From Lysobacteraceae bacterium PS02340 (lineage in GTDB: Bacteria > Pseudomonadota > Gammaproteobacteria > Xanthomonadales > Xanthomonadaceae), in NCBI GenBank assembly GCA_029959605.1, contig JASCOC010000014.1, forward strand, positions 35,243 through 99,242: 64,000 nucleotides of DNA, written 5' to 3'. The number at the start of each line of letters is the position of its first letter. Within the stretch, counting starts at the first letter, position 1. Position numbers and translations under genes: made by a program. Of this stretch, positions 37,042-48,536 are shown piece by piece. The notes beneath the pieces were generated by a model that was given only the letters and a program-made list of their open reading frames with translations, was not told the DNA's origin and did no database searches.

Positions 37042-37806
37042 TCAGCAGGCGTCGCTGCGACCGGTGGTCCACCGCAGGCCGCGCAGCAGCTGCGCGCGGA
37101 ATACGGGATCGGCATACAGCGCCGGATCGTGGCCGAGGCCGGTGTACCAGGCGCGGCCGCCGGCGTTCGTATGGCACCAGGCGATGGGATGGTCGTCGCC
37201 CATGCGGCCGTCGGGATGCGAGGCCGGATCGATCGATGCGGTCACCTGCACGAACGACCGTGGATTGCGCCGGTAGTCGTAGATCTCGTCGGTGACGCGC
37301 CAGTCGCGCAGGCCGTCCGGCCCGGCGCCGCGTTCGAACACCACGCGCACCGACTGCAGGCCTTCCGGATGCCGCGCGAACCATGCGCCGACCAGATCGC
37401 CGTACCAGGGCCAGGTGTAGCCACTGTCGGCCGCCGCATGCACGCCCATGAAGCCGCCGCCTGCGGCGACGTAACGTTCGAACGCGGCCTGCTGCACGGG
37501 GTCGAGGACTTCGCGGGTCGTGCTGACGAACACGACGGCTTTGTAGTGCGCGAGTCCGGCGTCGGTGAACCGCGTGGCGTCCTCGGTCGCATCGACCGTG
37601 AATCCGGATTGCGCGCCGAGGGCCTGCAAAGTGTCGAGGGCGACCGGGATCGAGTCGTGGCGGAAGCCTGCAGTGCGCGAGAACAGCAATACGCGCGTCG
37701 GCGCGGCATCGAGCGCCTGCGTCGCGTGTGGTGTCGATCCGGCGTGCGTGGCGCAGCCGGCGAGGGCCATCGCGCAAGCGGCGGCGAATACGGAGCGAGG
37801 ATTCAT
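37042..37806 (-). CDS. ThuA-domain lipoprotein
   Basis: A 254-residue protein with lipobox LAGCATHAG near residue 18 and a ThuA-like domain (glutamine-amidotransferase-like fold). Features are VLLFSRTAGFRHDSIPVAL, FVSTTREVLD, GGGFMGVHAAADSGYTWPWYG and PIAWCHTNAGGRAWYTGLGHD. ThuA proteins are linked to trehalose or other sugar use and many are exported; the catalytic activity is not established. The ATG at 37806 begins the signal peptide. It is divergent from hutU. Confidence 0.88.
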   Translation of the reverse strand: MNPRSVFAAACAMALAGCATHAGSTPHATQALDAAPTRVLLFSRTAGFRHDSIPVALDTLQALGAQSGFTVDATEDATRFTDAGLAHYKAVVFVSTTREVLDPVQQAAFERYVAAGGGFMGVHAAADSGYTWPWYGDLVGAWFARHPEGLQSVRVVFERGAGPDGLRDWRVTDEIYDYRRNPRSFVQVTASIDPASHPDGRMGDDHPIAWCHTNAGGRAWYTGLGHDPALYADPVFRAQLLRGLRWTTGRSDAC

Positions 37807-37877
37807 GGTGCGAGGATAGGGCGGCGGCGCATCTGCGCTCACGCCGCAGCGCACCAGTCGGCATGGCGATGCGATGC

Positions 37878-37883
37878 GATAAT
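37878..37883 (+). promoter_or_regulatory. -10 box of hutU
   Basis: GATAAT followed by CGCGCC, 29 bases before the hutU start. No clear -35 or repressor operator is visible. Confidence 0.4.
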
Positions 37884-37912
37884 CGCGCCATCGACTTCAA
37901 CGGAACGCCGCA

Positions 37913-39589
37913 ATGACCGACGCCTCGCGCCACGACCCGTCCCGCACGATCCGCGCGCCGCGCGGCAGCGAGCTGACCTGCCGGTCGTGGCTCACCGAAG
38001 CGCCGTTCCGCATGCTGCAGAACAATCTCGATCCCGATGTCGCCGAGCGGCCCGAGGACCTCGTCGTCTACGGCGGCATCGGCCGCGCCGCGCGCGACTG
38101 GGCTTGCTACGACGCGATCCTCGAATCGCTCAAAACCCTTGGCGACGACGAAACGCTGCTGGTGCAGTCCGGCAAGCCGGTCGGCGTGTTCCGTACCCAC
38201 AGCGATGCACCGCGCGTGCTGATCGCCAACTCGAACTTGGTGCCGCACTGGGCGACGTGGGAGCACTTCCACGAACTCGACCGCAAGGGTCTGGCGATGT
38301 ACGGCCAGATGACCGCCGGTTCGTGGATCTATATCGGCAGCCAGGGCATCGTGCAGGGCACGTACGAGACCTTCGTCGAGATGGGCCGCCAGCATTACGG
38401 CGGCGATCTGACCGGCAAGTGGATCCTCACTGCCGGTCTCGGCGGTATGGGCGGCGCGCAGCCGCTGGCCGCGAGTCTCGCCGGTGCGTGTTCGCTCACC
38501 ATCGAATGCCAGCAGAGCCGCATCGATTTTCGCATCAAGACGCGTTACGTCGACGAGCAGGCCACCGATCTCGATGATGCGCTTGCGCGCATCGAGAAGT
38601 ACACACAGGCCGGCGAAGCAAAATCCATCGCGCTGCTGGGCAACGCGGCCGAAGTGCTGCCAGAACTGGTGAGGCGCGGCGTGCGCCCGGACTGCGTCAC
38701 CGACCAGACCAGCGCGCACGATCCCGTGCACGGTTACCTGCCGATCGGCTGGAGCGTCGAGCGCTGGATCGCCGAGCAGGCCCCGAATCCCGAGGCCGTG
38801 CGCGATGCCGCCAAGGCCTCGATGCGCGTGCACGTCGAGGCGATGCTCGCCTTCCACGCCGCCGGCATTCCGACCGTCGACTACGGCAACAACATCCGCC
38901 AGATGGCCCAGGACGAAGGCTGCAACAACGCCTTCGATTTCCCCGGCTTCGTGCCGGCGTACGTGCGCCCGCTGTTCTGCCGCGGCATCGGCCCGTTCCG
39001 CTGGGTCGCACTGAGCGGCGATCCCGAGGACATCGCCAAGACCGATGCCAAGGTCAAGGCGCTGATACCCGACGATGCGCATCTGCACCGCTGGCTCGAC
39101 ATGGCCGCCGAGCGCATCGCCTACCAGGGCCTGCCCGCGCGCATCTGCTGGGTGGGTCTGGGCGTGCGCGACAAGCTCGGCCTCGCGTTCAACGAGATGG
39201 TGCGCAACGGCGAGCTCAAGGCCCCGATCGTCATCGGCCGCGACCATCTCGATTCGGGTTCGGTCGCCTCGCCGAACCGCGAGACCGAAGCCATGCAGGA
39301 CGGTTCCGATGCCGTCAGCGACTGGCCGCTGCTCAACGCGATGCTCAACGTCGCCGGTGGCGCCACCTGGGTGAGCCTGCACCACGGCGGCGGCGTCGGC
39401 ATGGGCTACTCGCAGCACTCGGGCGTGGTCATCGTCTGCGACGGCACGGAAGAAGCGGACAAGCGCATCGCCCGCGTGCTGTGGAACGACCCCGGCACCG
39501 GCGTCATGCGCCATGCCGATGCCGGTTACGACATCGCGAAGGACTGCGCCCGCGAACAGGGCCTCAAGCTGCCGATGGTGCAGGCATGA
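37913..39589 (+). CDS. hutU: Urocanate hydratase
   Basis: A 558-residue enzyme converting urocanate to imidazolonepropionate with tightly bound NAD. The NAD-binding loop [12 protein letters not shown], the [17 protein letters not shown] block and the catalytic-region cysteine are in place, and the length is standard. The expected neighbours hutH and hutG are absent here; instead its stop overlaps a FrnE-like gene (ATGA). hutI and hutF are about 10 kb upstream. Confidence 0.97.
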   Translation: MTDASRHDPSRTIRAPRGSELTCRSWLTEAPFRMLQNNLDPDVAERPEDLVVYGGIGRAARDWACYDAILESLKTLGDDETLLVQSGKPVGVFRTHSDAPRVLIANSNLVPHWATWEHFHELDRKGLAMYGQMTAGSWIYIGSQGIVQGTYETFVEMGRQHYGGDLTGKWILTAGLGGMGGAQPLAASLAGACSLTIECQQSRIDFRIKTRYVDEQATDLDDALARIEKYTQAGEAKSIALLGNAAEVLPELVRRGVRPDCVTDQTSAHDPVHGYLPIGWSVERWIAEQAPNPEAVRDAAKASMRVHVEAMLAFHAAGIPTVDYGNNIRQMAQDEGCNNAFDFPGFVPAYVRPLFCRGIGPFRWVALSGDPEDIAKTDAKVKALIPDDAHLHRWLDMAAERIAYQGLPARICWVGLGVRDKLGLAFNEMVRNGELKAPIVIGRDHLDSGSVASPNRETEAMQDGSDAVSDWPLLNAMLNVAGGATWVSLHHGGGVGMGYSQHSGVVIVCDGTEEADKRIARVLWNDPGTGVMRHADAGYDIAKDCAREQGLKLPMVQA

Positions 39590-40269
39590 GCGCCGCCACC
39601 GACTGCGTGCCGCTGCGCATCGATTTCGTCTCCGATGTCGTCTGCCCCTGGTGTGCCATCGGTTTGGCCGCACTCGAACAGGCGCTCGCGCGGCTGCCGG
39701 CGAACGTCGACGTCGAATTCAATGTGCGCCCCTTCGAACTCAACCCGCAGATGGCGCCCGAAGGCGAGGACATCGCCGAGCACCTGACCCGCAAGTACGG
39801 CATGTCGCCCGAGCAATTGACCGCCGCCCGCGCCAACATCAAAAGCCGCGGTGCCGATGTCGGGTTTGCGTTCGGCGACCGCCTGCGCACCTGGAATACC
39901 TTCGACGCCCATCGCCTGCTGCACTGGGCCGGCATCGCAGGCCGGCAACGCGACCTCAAGCGCGCGATGCTGCAGGCGTATCACGGCGACGGCGAGAACG
40001 TCAGCGACCACGCCACGCTGGTACGCATTGCCGCGAGCGTGGGACTGGATGCCGGGCGCGCCGCCGAAATTCTTGCGTCGGACGAATATGCCGACGCCGT
40101 GCGCACCGACGAACAGGTCTTCATCCGCAGCGGCATCAACAGCGTGCCGGCGGTGATCATCGACCAGCAGCACCTGATTTCGGGTGGGCAGCCGGTGGAC
40201 GTGTTCGAGCGGGCATTGAGGGAGATTCTGGCGGGGAAAGCAGGCGGGGCAGGGACTGGCGCCGAATAG
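39586..40269 (+). CDS. DsbA-family oxidoreductase (FrnE-like)
   Basis: A 227-residue thioredoxin-fold protein. The active-site motif CPWC is at residues 20–23 within [20 protein letters not shown], and the cis-proline loop is [12 protein letters not shown]. There is no signal peptide, so it acts in the cytoplasm, as FrnE-type proteins do. It is translationally coupled to hutU, but a link to histidine use is not obvious. Confidence 0.93.
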   Translation: MSAATDCVPLRIDFVSDVVCPWCAIGLAALEQALARLPANVDVEFNVRPFELNPQMAPEGEDIAEHLTRKYGMSPEQLTAARANIKSRGADVGFAFGDRLRTWNTFDAHRLLHWAGIAGRQRDLKRAMLQAYHGDGENVSDHATLVRIAASVGLDAGRAAEILASDEYADAVRTDEQVFIRSGINSVPAVIIDQQHLISGGQPVDVFERALREILAGKAGGAGTGAE

Positions 40270-40414
40270 ACGCACCGGCATCGAGGGTTCGGGCACTCGA
40301 CGAGATCCGCTCGCTCTACGAGGCATCCGATTTTGTCTGACGGACTGCGTGGTGTCGCGCGGGGTGCCGAATGGCGGACTTGGCACCGCTCATCGGGTAT
40401 TCGGGTCTCAGGCG

Positions 40415-41356
40415 TCAGCGCTGCGCCGCGGCGGGTGACGCCGCGATGCGGTGATCCCAGTCGTTCGTCGCTTGCTCCGCGAGCCAATCGACGATCGCAT
40501 TGAACCGCGCCTGATCGAGCGCATGCCCACGCGCGACGCGGAGTTCCGTGATGAAGTCGCCGGCGACTTTGGCGACGACCTGATCCGCGTCGCGCGAATA
40601 CTTGTCCTCGGTGCCAGAGACGACCAGCGTCGGCCGCGGGCCGATGGCCGACAGCACGTCGTGCGTGTCGACCATCTGCGTGAGGCCGGGCACGGCTTCG
40701 AACAGAGTAATGCCGGTCTCTTCGCGGCGGCGGGTGTCGAAGCTGCAGACCGCGCCGCTGATGCAGGCGAATCGGCAGCGCGGGTCGACAGCGGCGTGGT
40801 ACAGCGCGGTGTAGCCGCCGTAGGAATGGCCGGCGATGCCGACGCGGCGTGTGTCGAGTCCGGCGGCGTCGATCAGCACGCTCAACGCGCGCTGGGCATC
40901 GTCGAGGCCCTTGCGCATCAACGTGTCGCCGTCGAGCAGGCGGTAGCTCATGGCGCTGTAGTGCTGCAGCCAGTCGTAATAATGCGGCTCGACGCCGTGG
41001 ACCTGGCCTCGGCGATCCTCGAACGTGAGGGCGTCCGGTGCGACCACCGCGAGGCCGCGACGCGCGAGCGCCGGGCCAAAGGCCTGGAACTGGCTGCCGA
41101 CATCGCCGGCGATTTCGCTCTTGCCGAAGTGGAATTCGCCGTTGTGCTGGTGGAAGACCACCACGCCGCCTCGCGCGCGCTGCGCCGCGGGCATGAAGAG
41201 AAACGCGGGAATGATGTCGCCTTCGAGACCGCGGTATTCGATGCGCTGCCGGGTGTAGCCGTCGAACGCTTCGACGTCACCATGCTCGAACACGACGGGC
41301 ACAGGCGGCGCAAGCTGGAGGCGCTCTCGAAGCATTGCACCGATGTCGTTGGTCAT
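40415..41356 (-). CDS. Alpha/beta hydrolase (dienelactone-hydrolase-like)
   Basis: A 313-residue cytoplasmic hydrolase. The nucleophile Ser178 is in GIAGHSYGGYTALYH; GTEDKYSRD and RGHALDQAR hold the Asp and His. The N-terminal third with RQRIEYRGLEGDIIPAFLFMP resembles acetyl-xylan-esterase/peptidase-like hydrolases. It has no signal peptide. It is a single gene with no close co-directional neighbour, so the substrate is open. The 145 bases downstream (40270–40414) hold nothing recognisable. Confidence 0.87.
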   Translation of the reverse strand: MTNDIGAMLRERLQLAPPVPVVFEHGDVEAFDGYTRQRIEYRGLEGDIIPAFLFMPAAQRARGGVVVFHQHNGEFHFGKSEIAGDVGSQFQAFGPALARRGLAVVAPDALTFEDRRGQVHGVEPHYYDWLQHYSAMSYRLLDGDTLMRKGLDDAQRALSVLIDAAGLDTRRVGIAGHSYGGYTALYHAAVDPRCRFACISGAVCSFDTRRREETGITLFEAVPGLTQMVDTHDVLSAIGPRPTLVVSGTEDKYSRDADQVVAKVAGDFITELRVARGHALDQARFNAIVDWLAEQATNDWDHRIAASPAAAQR

Positions 41357-41439
41357 GCGGAGTCCGGGAGAAGGTGTGCCGATGCCTGATGTTCGAGTCG
41401 CGTGCCCGAGGTCCGCGCATGTATCGAGCGCGGGCGCGC

Positions 41440-41892
41440 TCAGTGATGCGTATGCGCGTCGTCGTCCGACGCAGTTGCGTCGGCAGGAACGCCGCGGTCC
41501 TGCAGCCAGCGCTGCATCTGCGCGATCTCGGTTTCCTGTGCGGCGATGACCTGCTGCGCGAGGGCGCGCACTTCCGGGTCGGTGCCGTGTTCGAGCACGA
41601 CGCGGGCCATGTCGATGGCGCCCTGGTGATGCGGAATCATGCCGCGCATGAAGTCCACATCGGCGTCGCCGGTGAAGCCGGCGCCCATGCCGGCGTGCAT
41701 GGTCTCGTTGATGCGCTGGTAGGCCAACGTGGACGCGCTCTCAGTGTCGCCGCCGGCTGCAGTGGTCGCAGGCACGGATTCGGCGGCAGCAGACGGTGTC
41801 GTGTCGGCTGCCTGCGTGGGTGACGTGTCGGCAGCATCAGGCGCGCAGGCGGCGAGCAGGGCGGTCATCGCGATCAACGGGATCAGGCGCAT
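41440..41892 (-). CDS. DUF305 lipoprotein
   Basis: A 150-residue exported protein. The lipobox LLAACAP marks lipidation at about Cys16, a low-complexity Ala/Thr/Ser linker follows, and residues about 75–135 form the DUF305 domain with [19 protein letters not shown], the His-rich helical pattern of metal-linked (often copper-associated) periplasmic proteins. The C-terminus DDDAHTHH is also metal-like. The ATG at 41892 starts the signal peptide; the longer open frame has no family-like sequence. Confidence 0.9.
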   Translation of the reverse strand: MRLIPLIAMTALLAACAPDAADTSPTQAADTTPSAAAESVPATTAAGGDTESASTLAYQRINETMHAGMGAGFTGDADVDFMRGMIPHHQGAIDMARVVLEHGTDPEVRALAQQVIAAQETEIAQMQRWLQDRGVPADATASDDDAHTHH

Positions 41893-42149
41893 GCAGGCGG
41901 TCCTCGGGGTTGCGTGGAGCGCGACACCATGCCCGGTCGACTCGGCGCTTGTCCAATGCGCGGCCACACATGCGGGCACACATGCAGTGTGCCGTCGTGC
42001 CGGGCGCGATCGGCATCGTGAGCAGGCGACTCGACGGCATTGCCGCCCGGGCGCGTGTCGCGACAGACAGGGCCCGGCAGCGACGCTGATTTGTGCGCGC
42101 ATCGACGCGTTCGAATCCGGAGTCGCCGAACCGACCAGCAGCTGGGAGA

Positions 42150-44999
42150 ATGCCGGGCAACGCCCCGTTTCCGCCCGAGCCCACCTTGAACCAGTCGGAT
42201 CCCAACACCTTGCACGGCGCACGCGACGCCGAGCGCGTCGAACTGGCGCTAGCCGCCGGTGCGATCGTCGGCACGTGGTTCTGGGATATTCCGCGCGACA
42301 ACGTGACGATCGACGACGCACTCGCTGAAGCGTTCGGCCTGGATCCGAGCGTCGTGCGAGGCGATCTGCGGCTGGACGAGATCATCGAGTACGTGCATCC
42401 CGAAGACCGGTCCGGCCTGAAGGCGGCGATCGAGGAGGCCGTGCGCCGCGGCGGCCGCTATGCGCATGCCTACCGGACCCTGGGCAAGGACCGCGAGTAC
42501 CGCTGGATCGAGGCGATCGGCCGCGTCGATCTGGACGAAGACGGCAAGGCGGTCGGGTTTCCGGGCGTGCTGATCGACATCGAGGAACGCCGGCGCATCG
42601 AGGCCGAGCGCGACCAGGCGCAGACGCTGCTGCGTTCGTTCGTCGAGAGTGCGCCGGGCGTGATGTACGCCAAGGACCGGCAGGGCCGCATCCTGATCGG
42701 CAACCGGGGCACGACCGAACTGATCGGGCGCGCGCCGGAGGCCTACATCGGACGCACCGACGCCGAACTGCTCGGCGACGCCGCGCAGGCGGCTGCGGTG
42801 ATGACGACCGACGAACGCATCATGTCGAGCGGGCGCGCCGAGCAGCTCGAAGAGGAAGTGAGTTTTCCCGACGGACGACGCGCCTGGTGGTTGTCGACCA
42901 AGGCGCCGCTGCGCGACGTGGACGGCACGGTCACCGGTCTGGTCGGCACCTCGCTCGACATCACCGATCGCAAGGCGGCCGAGGCGCGGCATCAGGAAAT
43001 CGAGGAGCGTTACCGGCTGGCGGCGCGCGCGACCAACGACGCGATCTGGGACTGGCGCATGGCCGACGGCCATGTGATCTGGAACGAGGCGCTGACCACG
43101 TTGTTCGGTCATCCCGAGTCCGAGACGGATGCGAATTGGTGGATCGACCACATCCATCCCGACGACCGCGCGCGCATCGACAGCCAGATCCACGCCGTCA
43201 TCGAGGGCGACGGTTCGGTATGGACGGGCGAGTACCGGTTCGAGCGCGTCGACGGCAGCTATGCCGCCGTGCTCGATCGCGGCACCGTGCTGCGCAACGC
43301 GGCCGGCGAGCCGGTGCGCATGATCGGCGCGATGCTGGATCTGTCGGCGATCAAGGCGGCCGAAGCGGCGCTGACGCAGAGCGAGGAACGCCTGCGCCTC
43401 GCCACCGACGCCGGCGACATGGGGTTCTGGGATGTCGATCTCGTCCACAACGCCCTGATCTGGCCACCGCGTACGAAGGCCATGTTCGGCATCTCGGCCG
43501 ATGTCGACGTGTCGCTCAGCGACTTTTACGACGGTCTGCATCCACAGGATCGCGAGGCCACCAGCGCCGCGTTCGATGCGGCGGCCGATCCCGCCCGGCG
43601 CGCGTTCTACGACGTCGAATACCGCACCGTCGGCAAGGAAGACGGCGTCGTGCGCTGGGTCGCGGCCAAGGGGCGCGGCCTGTTCGAGGGCGACCGTTGT
43701 CAGCGCGTGCTCGGTGTGGCGATCGACGTGACCGAACGCAAGCGCGCCGATGCACGGCTGCAGGAATTGAACGAAGAGCTTGAAAGCCGCGTGCGCGCGG
43801 AAGTGGCCGAGCGCACGCGGGTCGAGGACGCGCTGCGGCAAAGCCAGAAGATGGAAGCGGTGGGCCAGCTGACCGGCGGCATCGCGCACGACTTCAACAA
43901 CATGCTCGCGGCGGTCGTCGGGCCGCTGGATCTGCTCGCCTCGCGTCTGAAGGACCATCCGGATCCGCGCACGAAGCGCTACATCGACATGGCGATCGAC
44001 GGCGCCAGCCGCGCCGCGCAACTCACCCAGCGGCTGCTCGCGTTCTCGCGCCAGCAGCCGCTGCAACCGGTGCCGGTGGATGCGAACCGCCTGATCGCAG
44101 GCATGTCGGATCTGCTGGCGCATTCGCTGGGCAGCAGCGTGCGCTTGCAGAGCGATCTCGCCGACGGACTGTGGGCCACGCACGTCGATGCGAACCAGCT
44201 CGAGAACGTGATCCTCAATCTCGCGGTCAATGCACGCGACGCCATGCCCGGCGGCGGACGATTGACGATCGCCACCGCCAACAGCGTGATCGAGCCGGCC
44301 TACTTCACCGGGCTGCAGGACGTGCCGCCCGGGCAGTACGTGCGCATCACCGTGTCCGACGATGGCGCCGGCATGCCGCCCGAGGTGATGGCCAAGGCCT
44401 TCGATCCGTTCTACACGACCAAGAAGGTCGGCAAGGGCACGGGTCTGGGGCTGTCGCAGGTCTACGGCTTCGTCAAACAGTCGGCCGGCCACGTGCGGAT
44501 GGCGTCGGAAGTGGGGCAGGGCACGGTCGTGCAGATCTGGTTGCCGCGGCTCGAAGGCGGCGCCGACGTCGCGGTGCCGGCCGATGTCCAAGCGACCGTG
44601 CCGCTGCATGGACATCAGGAACTGATCCTGGTCGTGGACGACGAACCGGCCGTGCGGCAGTTCTCGACCGATGCGCTGACCGAACTCGGCTATCGCGTGC
44701 TCGCCGCCGACGGCGCGGCGCGTGCCCTGCAGTTGCTCGATGCGCATCCCGACATCGCGCTGCTGTTCACCGACGTGGTGATGCCGGAGGTCAACGGCCG
44801 CCAGCTGGCCGAAGCGGCCCTGAAGCGCCGGCCGGATCTCAAGGTGCTGTTCACCACCGGCAACAGCCGCAACACCCTGGTCCAGGACGGCGTGCTGGCG
44901 CCTGGCGTGCAGCTGATCGGCAAGCCGTTCACCGTCGATGCGCTGGCGACGCGTGTGGGTGCGGTACTCGCCGCGACGGGCGATACGTCGACCGGCTGA
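42150..44999 (+). CDS. Hybrid sensor histidine kinase with four PAS domains
   Basis: A 949-residue soluble sensor without membrane helices. Four PAS domains follow one another (about residues 25–150, 155–275, 280–400, 405–545), then the dimerisation/phospho-acceptor domain with His580 in [14 protein letters not shown], an ATPase domain ([25 protein letters not shown]) and a C-terminal receiver domain with Asp875 in [12 protein letters not shown] domains sense light, redox or small ligands; none here shows the Cys of LOV photoreceptors. The start is uncertain (ATG 42150; TTG 42186 also fits). No separate response regulator is adjacent, so output may be by phosphotransfer elsewhere. Confidence 0.93.
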   Translation: MPGNAPFPPEPTLNQSDPNTLHGARDAERVELALAAGAIVGTWFWDIPRDNVTIDDALAEAFGLDPSVVRGDLRLDEIIEYVHPEDRSGLKAAIEEAVRRGGRYAHAYRTLGKDREYRWIEAIGRVDLDEDGKAVGFPGVLIDIEERRRIEAERDQAQTLLRSFVESAPGVMYAKDRQGRILIGNRGTTELIGRAPEAYIGRTDAELLGDAAQAAAVMTTDERIMSSGRAEQLEEEVSFPDGRRAWWLSTKAPLRDVDGTVTGLVGTSLDITDRKAAEARHQEIEERYRLAARATNDAIWDWRMADGHVIWNEALTTLFGHPESETDANWWIDHIHPDDRARIDSQIHAVIEGDGSVWTGEYRFERVDGSYAAVLDRGTVLRNAAGEPVRMIGAMLDLSAIKAAEAALTQSEERLRLATDAGDMGFWDVDLVHNALIWPPRTKAMFGISADVDVSLSDFYDGLHPQDREATSAAFDAAADPARRAFYDVEYRTVGKEDGVVRWVAAKGRGLFEGDRCQRVLGVAIDVTERKRADARLQELNEELESRVRAEVAERTRVEDALRQSQKMEAVGQLTGGIAHDFNNMLAAVVGPLDLLASRLKDHPDPRTKRYIDMAIDGASRAAQLTQRLLAFSRQQPLQPVPVDANRLIAGMSDLLAHSLGSSVRLQSDLADGLWATHVDANQLENVILNLAVNARDAMPGGGRLTIATANSVIEPAYFTGLQDVPPGQYVRITVSDDGAGMPPEVMAKAFDPFYTTKKVGKGTGLGLSQVYGFVKQSAGHVRMASEVGQGTVVQIWLPRLEGGADVAVPADVQATVPLHGHQELILVVDDEPAVRQFSTDALTELGYRVLAADGAARALQLLDAHPDIALLFTDVVMPEVNGRQLAEAALKRRPDLKVLFTTGNSRNTLVQDGVLAPGVQLIGKPFTVDALATRVGAVLAATGDTSTG

Positions 45000-45107
45000 G
45001 CGCATCGGGCGGGCGATGCCCGTCGCCGGAAGTCACGAGGGCGAATGCCACGGGTGCGCGTTCGTGATGCCGGCTACAGTCGCCCGCAGTTCGAAGGGGG
45101 AACGCCG

Positions 45108-45686
45108 ATGCACGTACGGATGGACGACCGCTCGTTGTTGCGATCGCGCAGCTGGCGTGCGTGGCTGGTGGCTGTGGTCCTGCTGGCCGAGCTGGCGCAT
45201 CTGGTCTGGGAAAATCTGCATGGCGGCATCGTCAGCCACCATCTGCTCGCGCGCCCCGATCTGCCGGCGGTATGGAACGGCTGGGGTCTGGTGTTGCTGC
45301 CTGCACTGGCGTGGTTCGTCAGCGGACGTGTCGCGCGTCGCATCGCACGTCATGCCGCACCGGGGCGCGCGATACGCGCTGCGTGGCTCGGATCCGTCAT
45401 CGCGGCCGCGATCGGTGCCGCGCTCTCGATCGCGTTCGTGAGCGGCGTCGAAGACGCTGCGTTCGCGGTGCTGGTGTCAGCGCTGGTGCTGGGCCTGCTG
45501 TTGCCGGCCTATCGCGCCGAGTGCCTGCTGGGCTTCGTACTGGCGATGACCTTCACATTCGGCGCGGTGCTGCCGCTGCTGATCGGCGGCATCGTGGCGA
45601 CCGTGTCGGCCATCGCGCATCTGGGTCTCTATGCGCTGGTACGGCGTGTGTGGCGCCGGACACGTGGGCGCGCGGCGCTCGCCTGA
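45108..45686 (+). CDS. Integral membrane protein of unknown function
   Basis: A 192-residue protein with about five or six membrane segments and Arg-rich ends. I recognise no family. Ribosome-binding site AGGGGG lies 8 bases before the ATG at 45108, and a TACAGT -10-like box lies at 45075–45080. It stands alone between the hybrid kinase and msrB genes, with no informative context. Confidence 0.7.
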   Translation: MHVRMDDRSLLRSRSWRAWLVAVVLLAELAHLVWENLHGGIVSHHLLARPDLPAVWNGWGLVLLPALAWFVSGRVARRIARHAAPGRAIRAAWLGSVIAAAIGAALSIAFVSGVEDAAFAVLVSALVLGLLLPAYRAECLLGFVLAMTFTFGAVLPLLIGGIVATVSAIAHLGLYALVRRVWRRTRGRAALA

Positions 45687-45753
45687 AGTAACGGGTTGTG
45701 CAGCGGCCTGTGCGTCGCCATCTTGTGGGAACCCGCGAACTGCCGGAACTCCC

Positions 45754-46218
45754 ATGAGCCGTTTCGATCTCACCCCGCCTTCCGCCGAGCAGCGCACTGC
45801 GCTGGAAGCCGACCTGTCCGCCGACGAGCGCCGCGTGCTGCTGCAGCACGGCACCGAGGCACCGTTCTGCGGCGTGTTCCTTGACAACAAGCGCGAGGGC
45901 ACCTACTGCTGCCGCCTGTGCGCGCTGCCGTTGTTCCGCTCCAGTGCGAAATTCGATTCCGGCACCGGTTGGCCGAGCTTCTTCGCGCCCTACGACCCGG
46001 ACCACATCACCCTGATCCGCGACACCAGCCACGGCATGATCCGCGTCGAGGAAGTCTGCGCGCGCTGCGGCAGCCATCTGGGCCACGTGTTTCCGGACGG
46101 CCCGCCGCCGACGCACGAGCGGCATTGCCTGAATTCCGTGGCGCTGACCTTCGTCGGCGAAGGCGAGGCACTGGCCGACCCGCTGCAGCGGGGTGGCGCC
46201 GAGTCCGGCACCGCCTGA
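45754..46218 (+). CDS. msrB: Peptide methionine-(R)-sulfoxide reductase
   Basis: A 154-residue oxidative-damage repair enzyme that reduces the R form of methionine sulfoxide. The resolving scaffold zinc is held by Cys53-x2-Cys56 and Cys102-x2-Cys105, the active site is [11 protein letters not shown], and the catalytic Cys125 is in RHCLNSVAL. The ATG at 45754 gives the normal length of about 150. A terminator follows. Confidence 0.95.
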   Translation: MSRFDLTPPSAEQRTALEADLSADERRVLLQHGTEAPFCGVFLDNKREGTYCCRLCALPLFRSSAKFDSGTGWPSFFAPYDPDHITLIRDTSHGMIRVEEVCARCGSHLGHVFPDGPPPTHERHCLNSVALTFVGEGEALADPLQRGGAESGTA

Positions 46219-46241
46219 AGCGACGCTCCGGTCCGCATTAG

Positions 46242-46272
46242 CAAACGGCGCCCACGAGGCGCCATTTGTTTT
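46242..46272 (+). terminator. Terminator of msrB
   Basis: An 11-bp stem with one mismatch (CAAACGGCGCC at 46242–46252 with GGCGCCATTTG at 46258–46268) and TTTT after it, between convergent genes. Confidence 0.8.
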
Positions 46273-46292
46273 GAAGCGAGAGAGCAGATCAA

Positions 46293-47456
46293 TCAGGGCG
46301 TCAGCACGACCTTGCGGCAGGCGTCTTCCTTGCCGTCGAAGATCTCGTAGCCCTTGGCCGCGTCGGCCAGCGCCATGCGGTGCGAAATGATGACGTCGGG
46401 CTGCAGGCGGCCTTCGCCGATGTGTTCCAGCAGTTCGGGCATGTACTTCTGCACGTTGGTCTGGCCCATTTCGAAACGCAGACCCTTGTCGAAGGCATCG
46501 CCGAACATGAAGGCGTGGATGAAGCCGGCGTACACACCCGGCACGCTGACCGTGCCCGCACGACGCGTCGCGGCGATGCACTGGCGCAATGCGGCGCCGC
46601 TGCTGCCTTCGAGCTTGAGCTGGGTGGCGATGGTGTCGGCCTTGCTGCCCTTGGCCTCGAAGCCGACCGCGTCGATCGTCGCGTCCACGCCGCGGCCATT
46701 GGTCTGCGAAATGATCTCTTCGGCCGGATCGTCGGTGTCCTCGAAATTGATCGGAATCACGCCGTAGGTGGCGACCGCGAAGTCGAGGCGGTACTGGTAG
46801 CGATCGATCATGAAGATGCGTTCGGCGCCGAGCATCTTCGCGCACGCCGCGGCCATCAGGCCGACCGGACCGGCGCCGAAGATCGCCACGGTCGAACCTT
46901 TGGTGACGCGCGCATTGAGCACGGCCTGGTAGCCGGTCGGCAGGATGTCGGACAGGAACAGCACCTGCTCGTCGGGCAGCGCGTCGGGCACGACGATCGG
47001 GCCGACGTTGCCCTTGGGCACGCGTACGTATTCGGCCTGGCCGCCGGGCACGCCGCCATAGAGATGGCTGAAACCGAACAGCGCCGCGGGGGGGCGCATG
47101 CCCTTGGAATTGAGCGCGGCGCCCGTGCCCGTATTGGTCGTCTCGCACGCGGAGAATTCGGCCAGGCGGCAATGGAAGCAGTCGCCACAGGCGATCACGA
47201 ACGGAATCACCACACGGTCGCCCTTGCGCACGTTGGTGACATCACTGCCGATGTCTTCGACGATGCCCATGAACTCGTGGCCGAGGATGTCACCCTTGTG
47301 CAACTCGGGAATCTTGCCGCGGAATAGATGCAGGTCCGAACCGCAGATCGCGGTCGCGGTGACGCGCAGCAGGATGTCGTCGGCGTCCTGCAGAACCGGA
47401 TCGGGCACGGTGTCGACCCGCACATCCTTGCTGCCGTGATAGGTGAGCGCTTTCAT
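46293..47456 (-). CDS. Zinc-dependent alcohol dehydrogenase family protein
   Basis: A 387-residue MDR enzyme with both zinc sites. Catalytic ligands are Cys38 ([11 protein letters not shown]) and His60/Glu61 (GHEF); the structural site is the Cys cluster in [20 protein letters not shown]. The NAD loop is [14 protein letters not shown]. The insertion [14 protein letters not shown] marks the branch that includes glutathione-independent formaldehyde dehydrogenases and related enzymes. The substrate is unresolved. It is a single gene with no partner close by. Confidence 0.92.
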   Translation of the reverse strand: MKALTYHGSKDVRVDTVPDPVLQDADDILLRVTATAICGSDLHLFRGKIPELHKGDILGHEFMGIVEDIGSDVTNVRKGDRVVIPFVIACGDCFHCRLAEFSACETTNTGTGAALNSKGMRPPAALFGFSHLYGGVPGGQAEYVRVPKGNVGPIVVPDALPDEQVLFLSDILPTGYQAVLNARVTKGSTVAIFGAGPVGLMAAACAKMLGAERIFMIDRYQYRLDFAVATYGVIPINFEDTDDPAEEIISQTNGRGVDATIDAVGFEAKGSKADTIATQLKLEGSSGAALRQCIAATRRAGTVSVPGVYAGFIHAFMFGDAFDKGLRFEMGQTNVQKYMPELLEHIGEGRLQPDVIISHRMALADAAKGYEIFDGKEDACRKVVLTP

Positions 47457-47869
47457 CGTGTCGTCCTGTGCAATGGGGTGTGGACATCAGACGCAGGCCG
47501 ATGGCAGGAACACGTGACGCGGGGATCGTGGTGGCGTGATGCAGGCGGCGCGGCGGATGCGAAGAAAGCGGCTTCGATCGCGACGTACCGCGGATCGCGG
47601 TGGGGGCGATGCAGTGCGTGCGGCTGCCCAGCGGGTTTTGATGCGAGTGCAATGAATACGCAGGTGCGCGCCAATCGGGTAGGCGGATGCGCGGATTGCG
47701 ACTCGTGAAGCCACTGGCCGAGCGTGCCGCGTTTCTGTGTTGGCGGCTGCTGGCTGCCGGCTGCCGGCTGCCGCCCTCAGCCGATGCGCTTCGCGCGTCG
47801 ACCCCAGGTCGAATCCGGGGCAGGCGCTTTCCCGAAGGCAAAGGTGTCGCGCGCGATGACGAGTACCGA
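47457..47869. other. Intergenic stretch with a short tandem repeat
   Basis: About 410 bases with no supportable gene. It includes four tandem copies of the 7-mer GGCTGCC (the first ending in T), 47745–47772. Nothing else is recognised; open frames lack family features. Confidence 0.5.
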
Positions 47870-48526
47870 TCAGCCCGCCTCGAACGCCGCGATCTCTTCG
47901 AGCAGGCGCTGGCTGCGGCGGATGCCGTCTGCGCCGTCGGCGCAACTGACCGGGCCGTCCGTTCCGGCGAGCAGGCGTGCGCGGTGGCGCCAGGCGTAGA
48001 GCCAGGTCGCTGCGAGGCCGACGCCGCCGATGACCAGGCTCCACACGATCCAGACCGGCGTGGCGCCTGACGACGGTGCATTGCCGAGACCGGCGAATGC
48101 GACCACGACCGGCAACCACATGACCCACCACGGTGCGCCGCACAGCCCAGAGTTCAATGCGTAGACACGCAGCAACGCGGCGAGCTGGCGCTGGATCTGC
48201 AGCACCGGCGCGGCGTAGTCGACGCGGCCGGCGAGCACCAGCGTCGCGCTCGCGCCAAGGACGGTGAGCACGCCGAAGGCATGCACCGCGATGCCGGCGA
48301 TCAGCAGTCCGGCTACATCGGTGTTGCGGGTCCAGCAGGCGACACCGAGCACGATCAACGCGATGCCGAGTGCAGCCTGCAGCCAGTGACCGATCTTCAG
48401 CGGGCGCAGCTGTCCCTTGGCCCGCACCAGCCGGGTTTCGCGCAGCAGGGCGAGTTGCACGGCGTCGCTGCGGGCCATGCGTGTTTCCAGCGATTGCCAG
48501 GCGGCTTTCAGGTCATCGGGTTCCAT
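47870..48526 (-). CDS. Membrane protein linked to an ECF sigma factor
   Basis: A 218-residue protein with four membrane segments (about residues 50–200) and a cytosolic N-terminus that begins MEPDDLKAAWQSLETRMA, like several putative anti-sigma or sigma-linked membrane proteins of Xanthomonadaceae. The start lies ten bases after the sigma stop codon. A function as anti-sigma factor is inferred from position only. Confidence 0.75.
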   Translation of the reverse strand: MEPDDLKAAWQSLETRMARSDAVQLALLRETRLVRAKGQLRPLKIGHWLQAALGIALIVLGVACWTRNTDVAGLLIAGIAVHAFGVLTVLGASATLVLAGRVDYAAPVLQIQRQLAALLRVYALNSGLCGAPWWVMWLPVVVAFAGLGNAPSSGATPVWIVWSLVIGGVGLAATWLYAWRHRARLLAGTDGPVSCADGADGIRRSQRLLEEIAAFEAG

Positions 48527-48536
48527 GGCGGGTCCT

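Noticed and set aside
36941..39673. A very long open frame (910 codons) on the minus strand opposite hutU
   Set aside because: It lies antisense to a well-conserved enzyme, is composed of Arg/His/Ala-rich text without a recognisable domain, and the GC-rich codon bias of the real gene explains the lack of stops.
42249..45005. A 918-codon open frame antisense to the PAS hybrid kinase
   Set aside because: The kinase frame has clear domains in order; the opposite frame has none and no ribosome-binding site.
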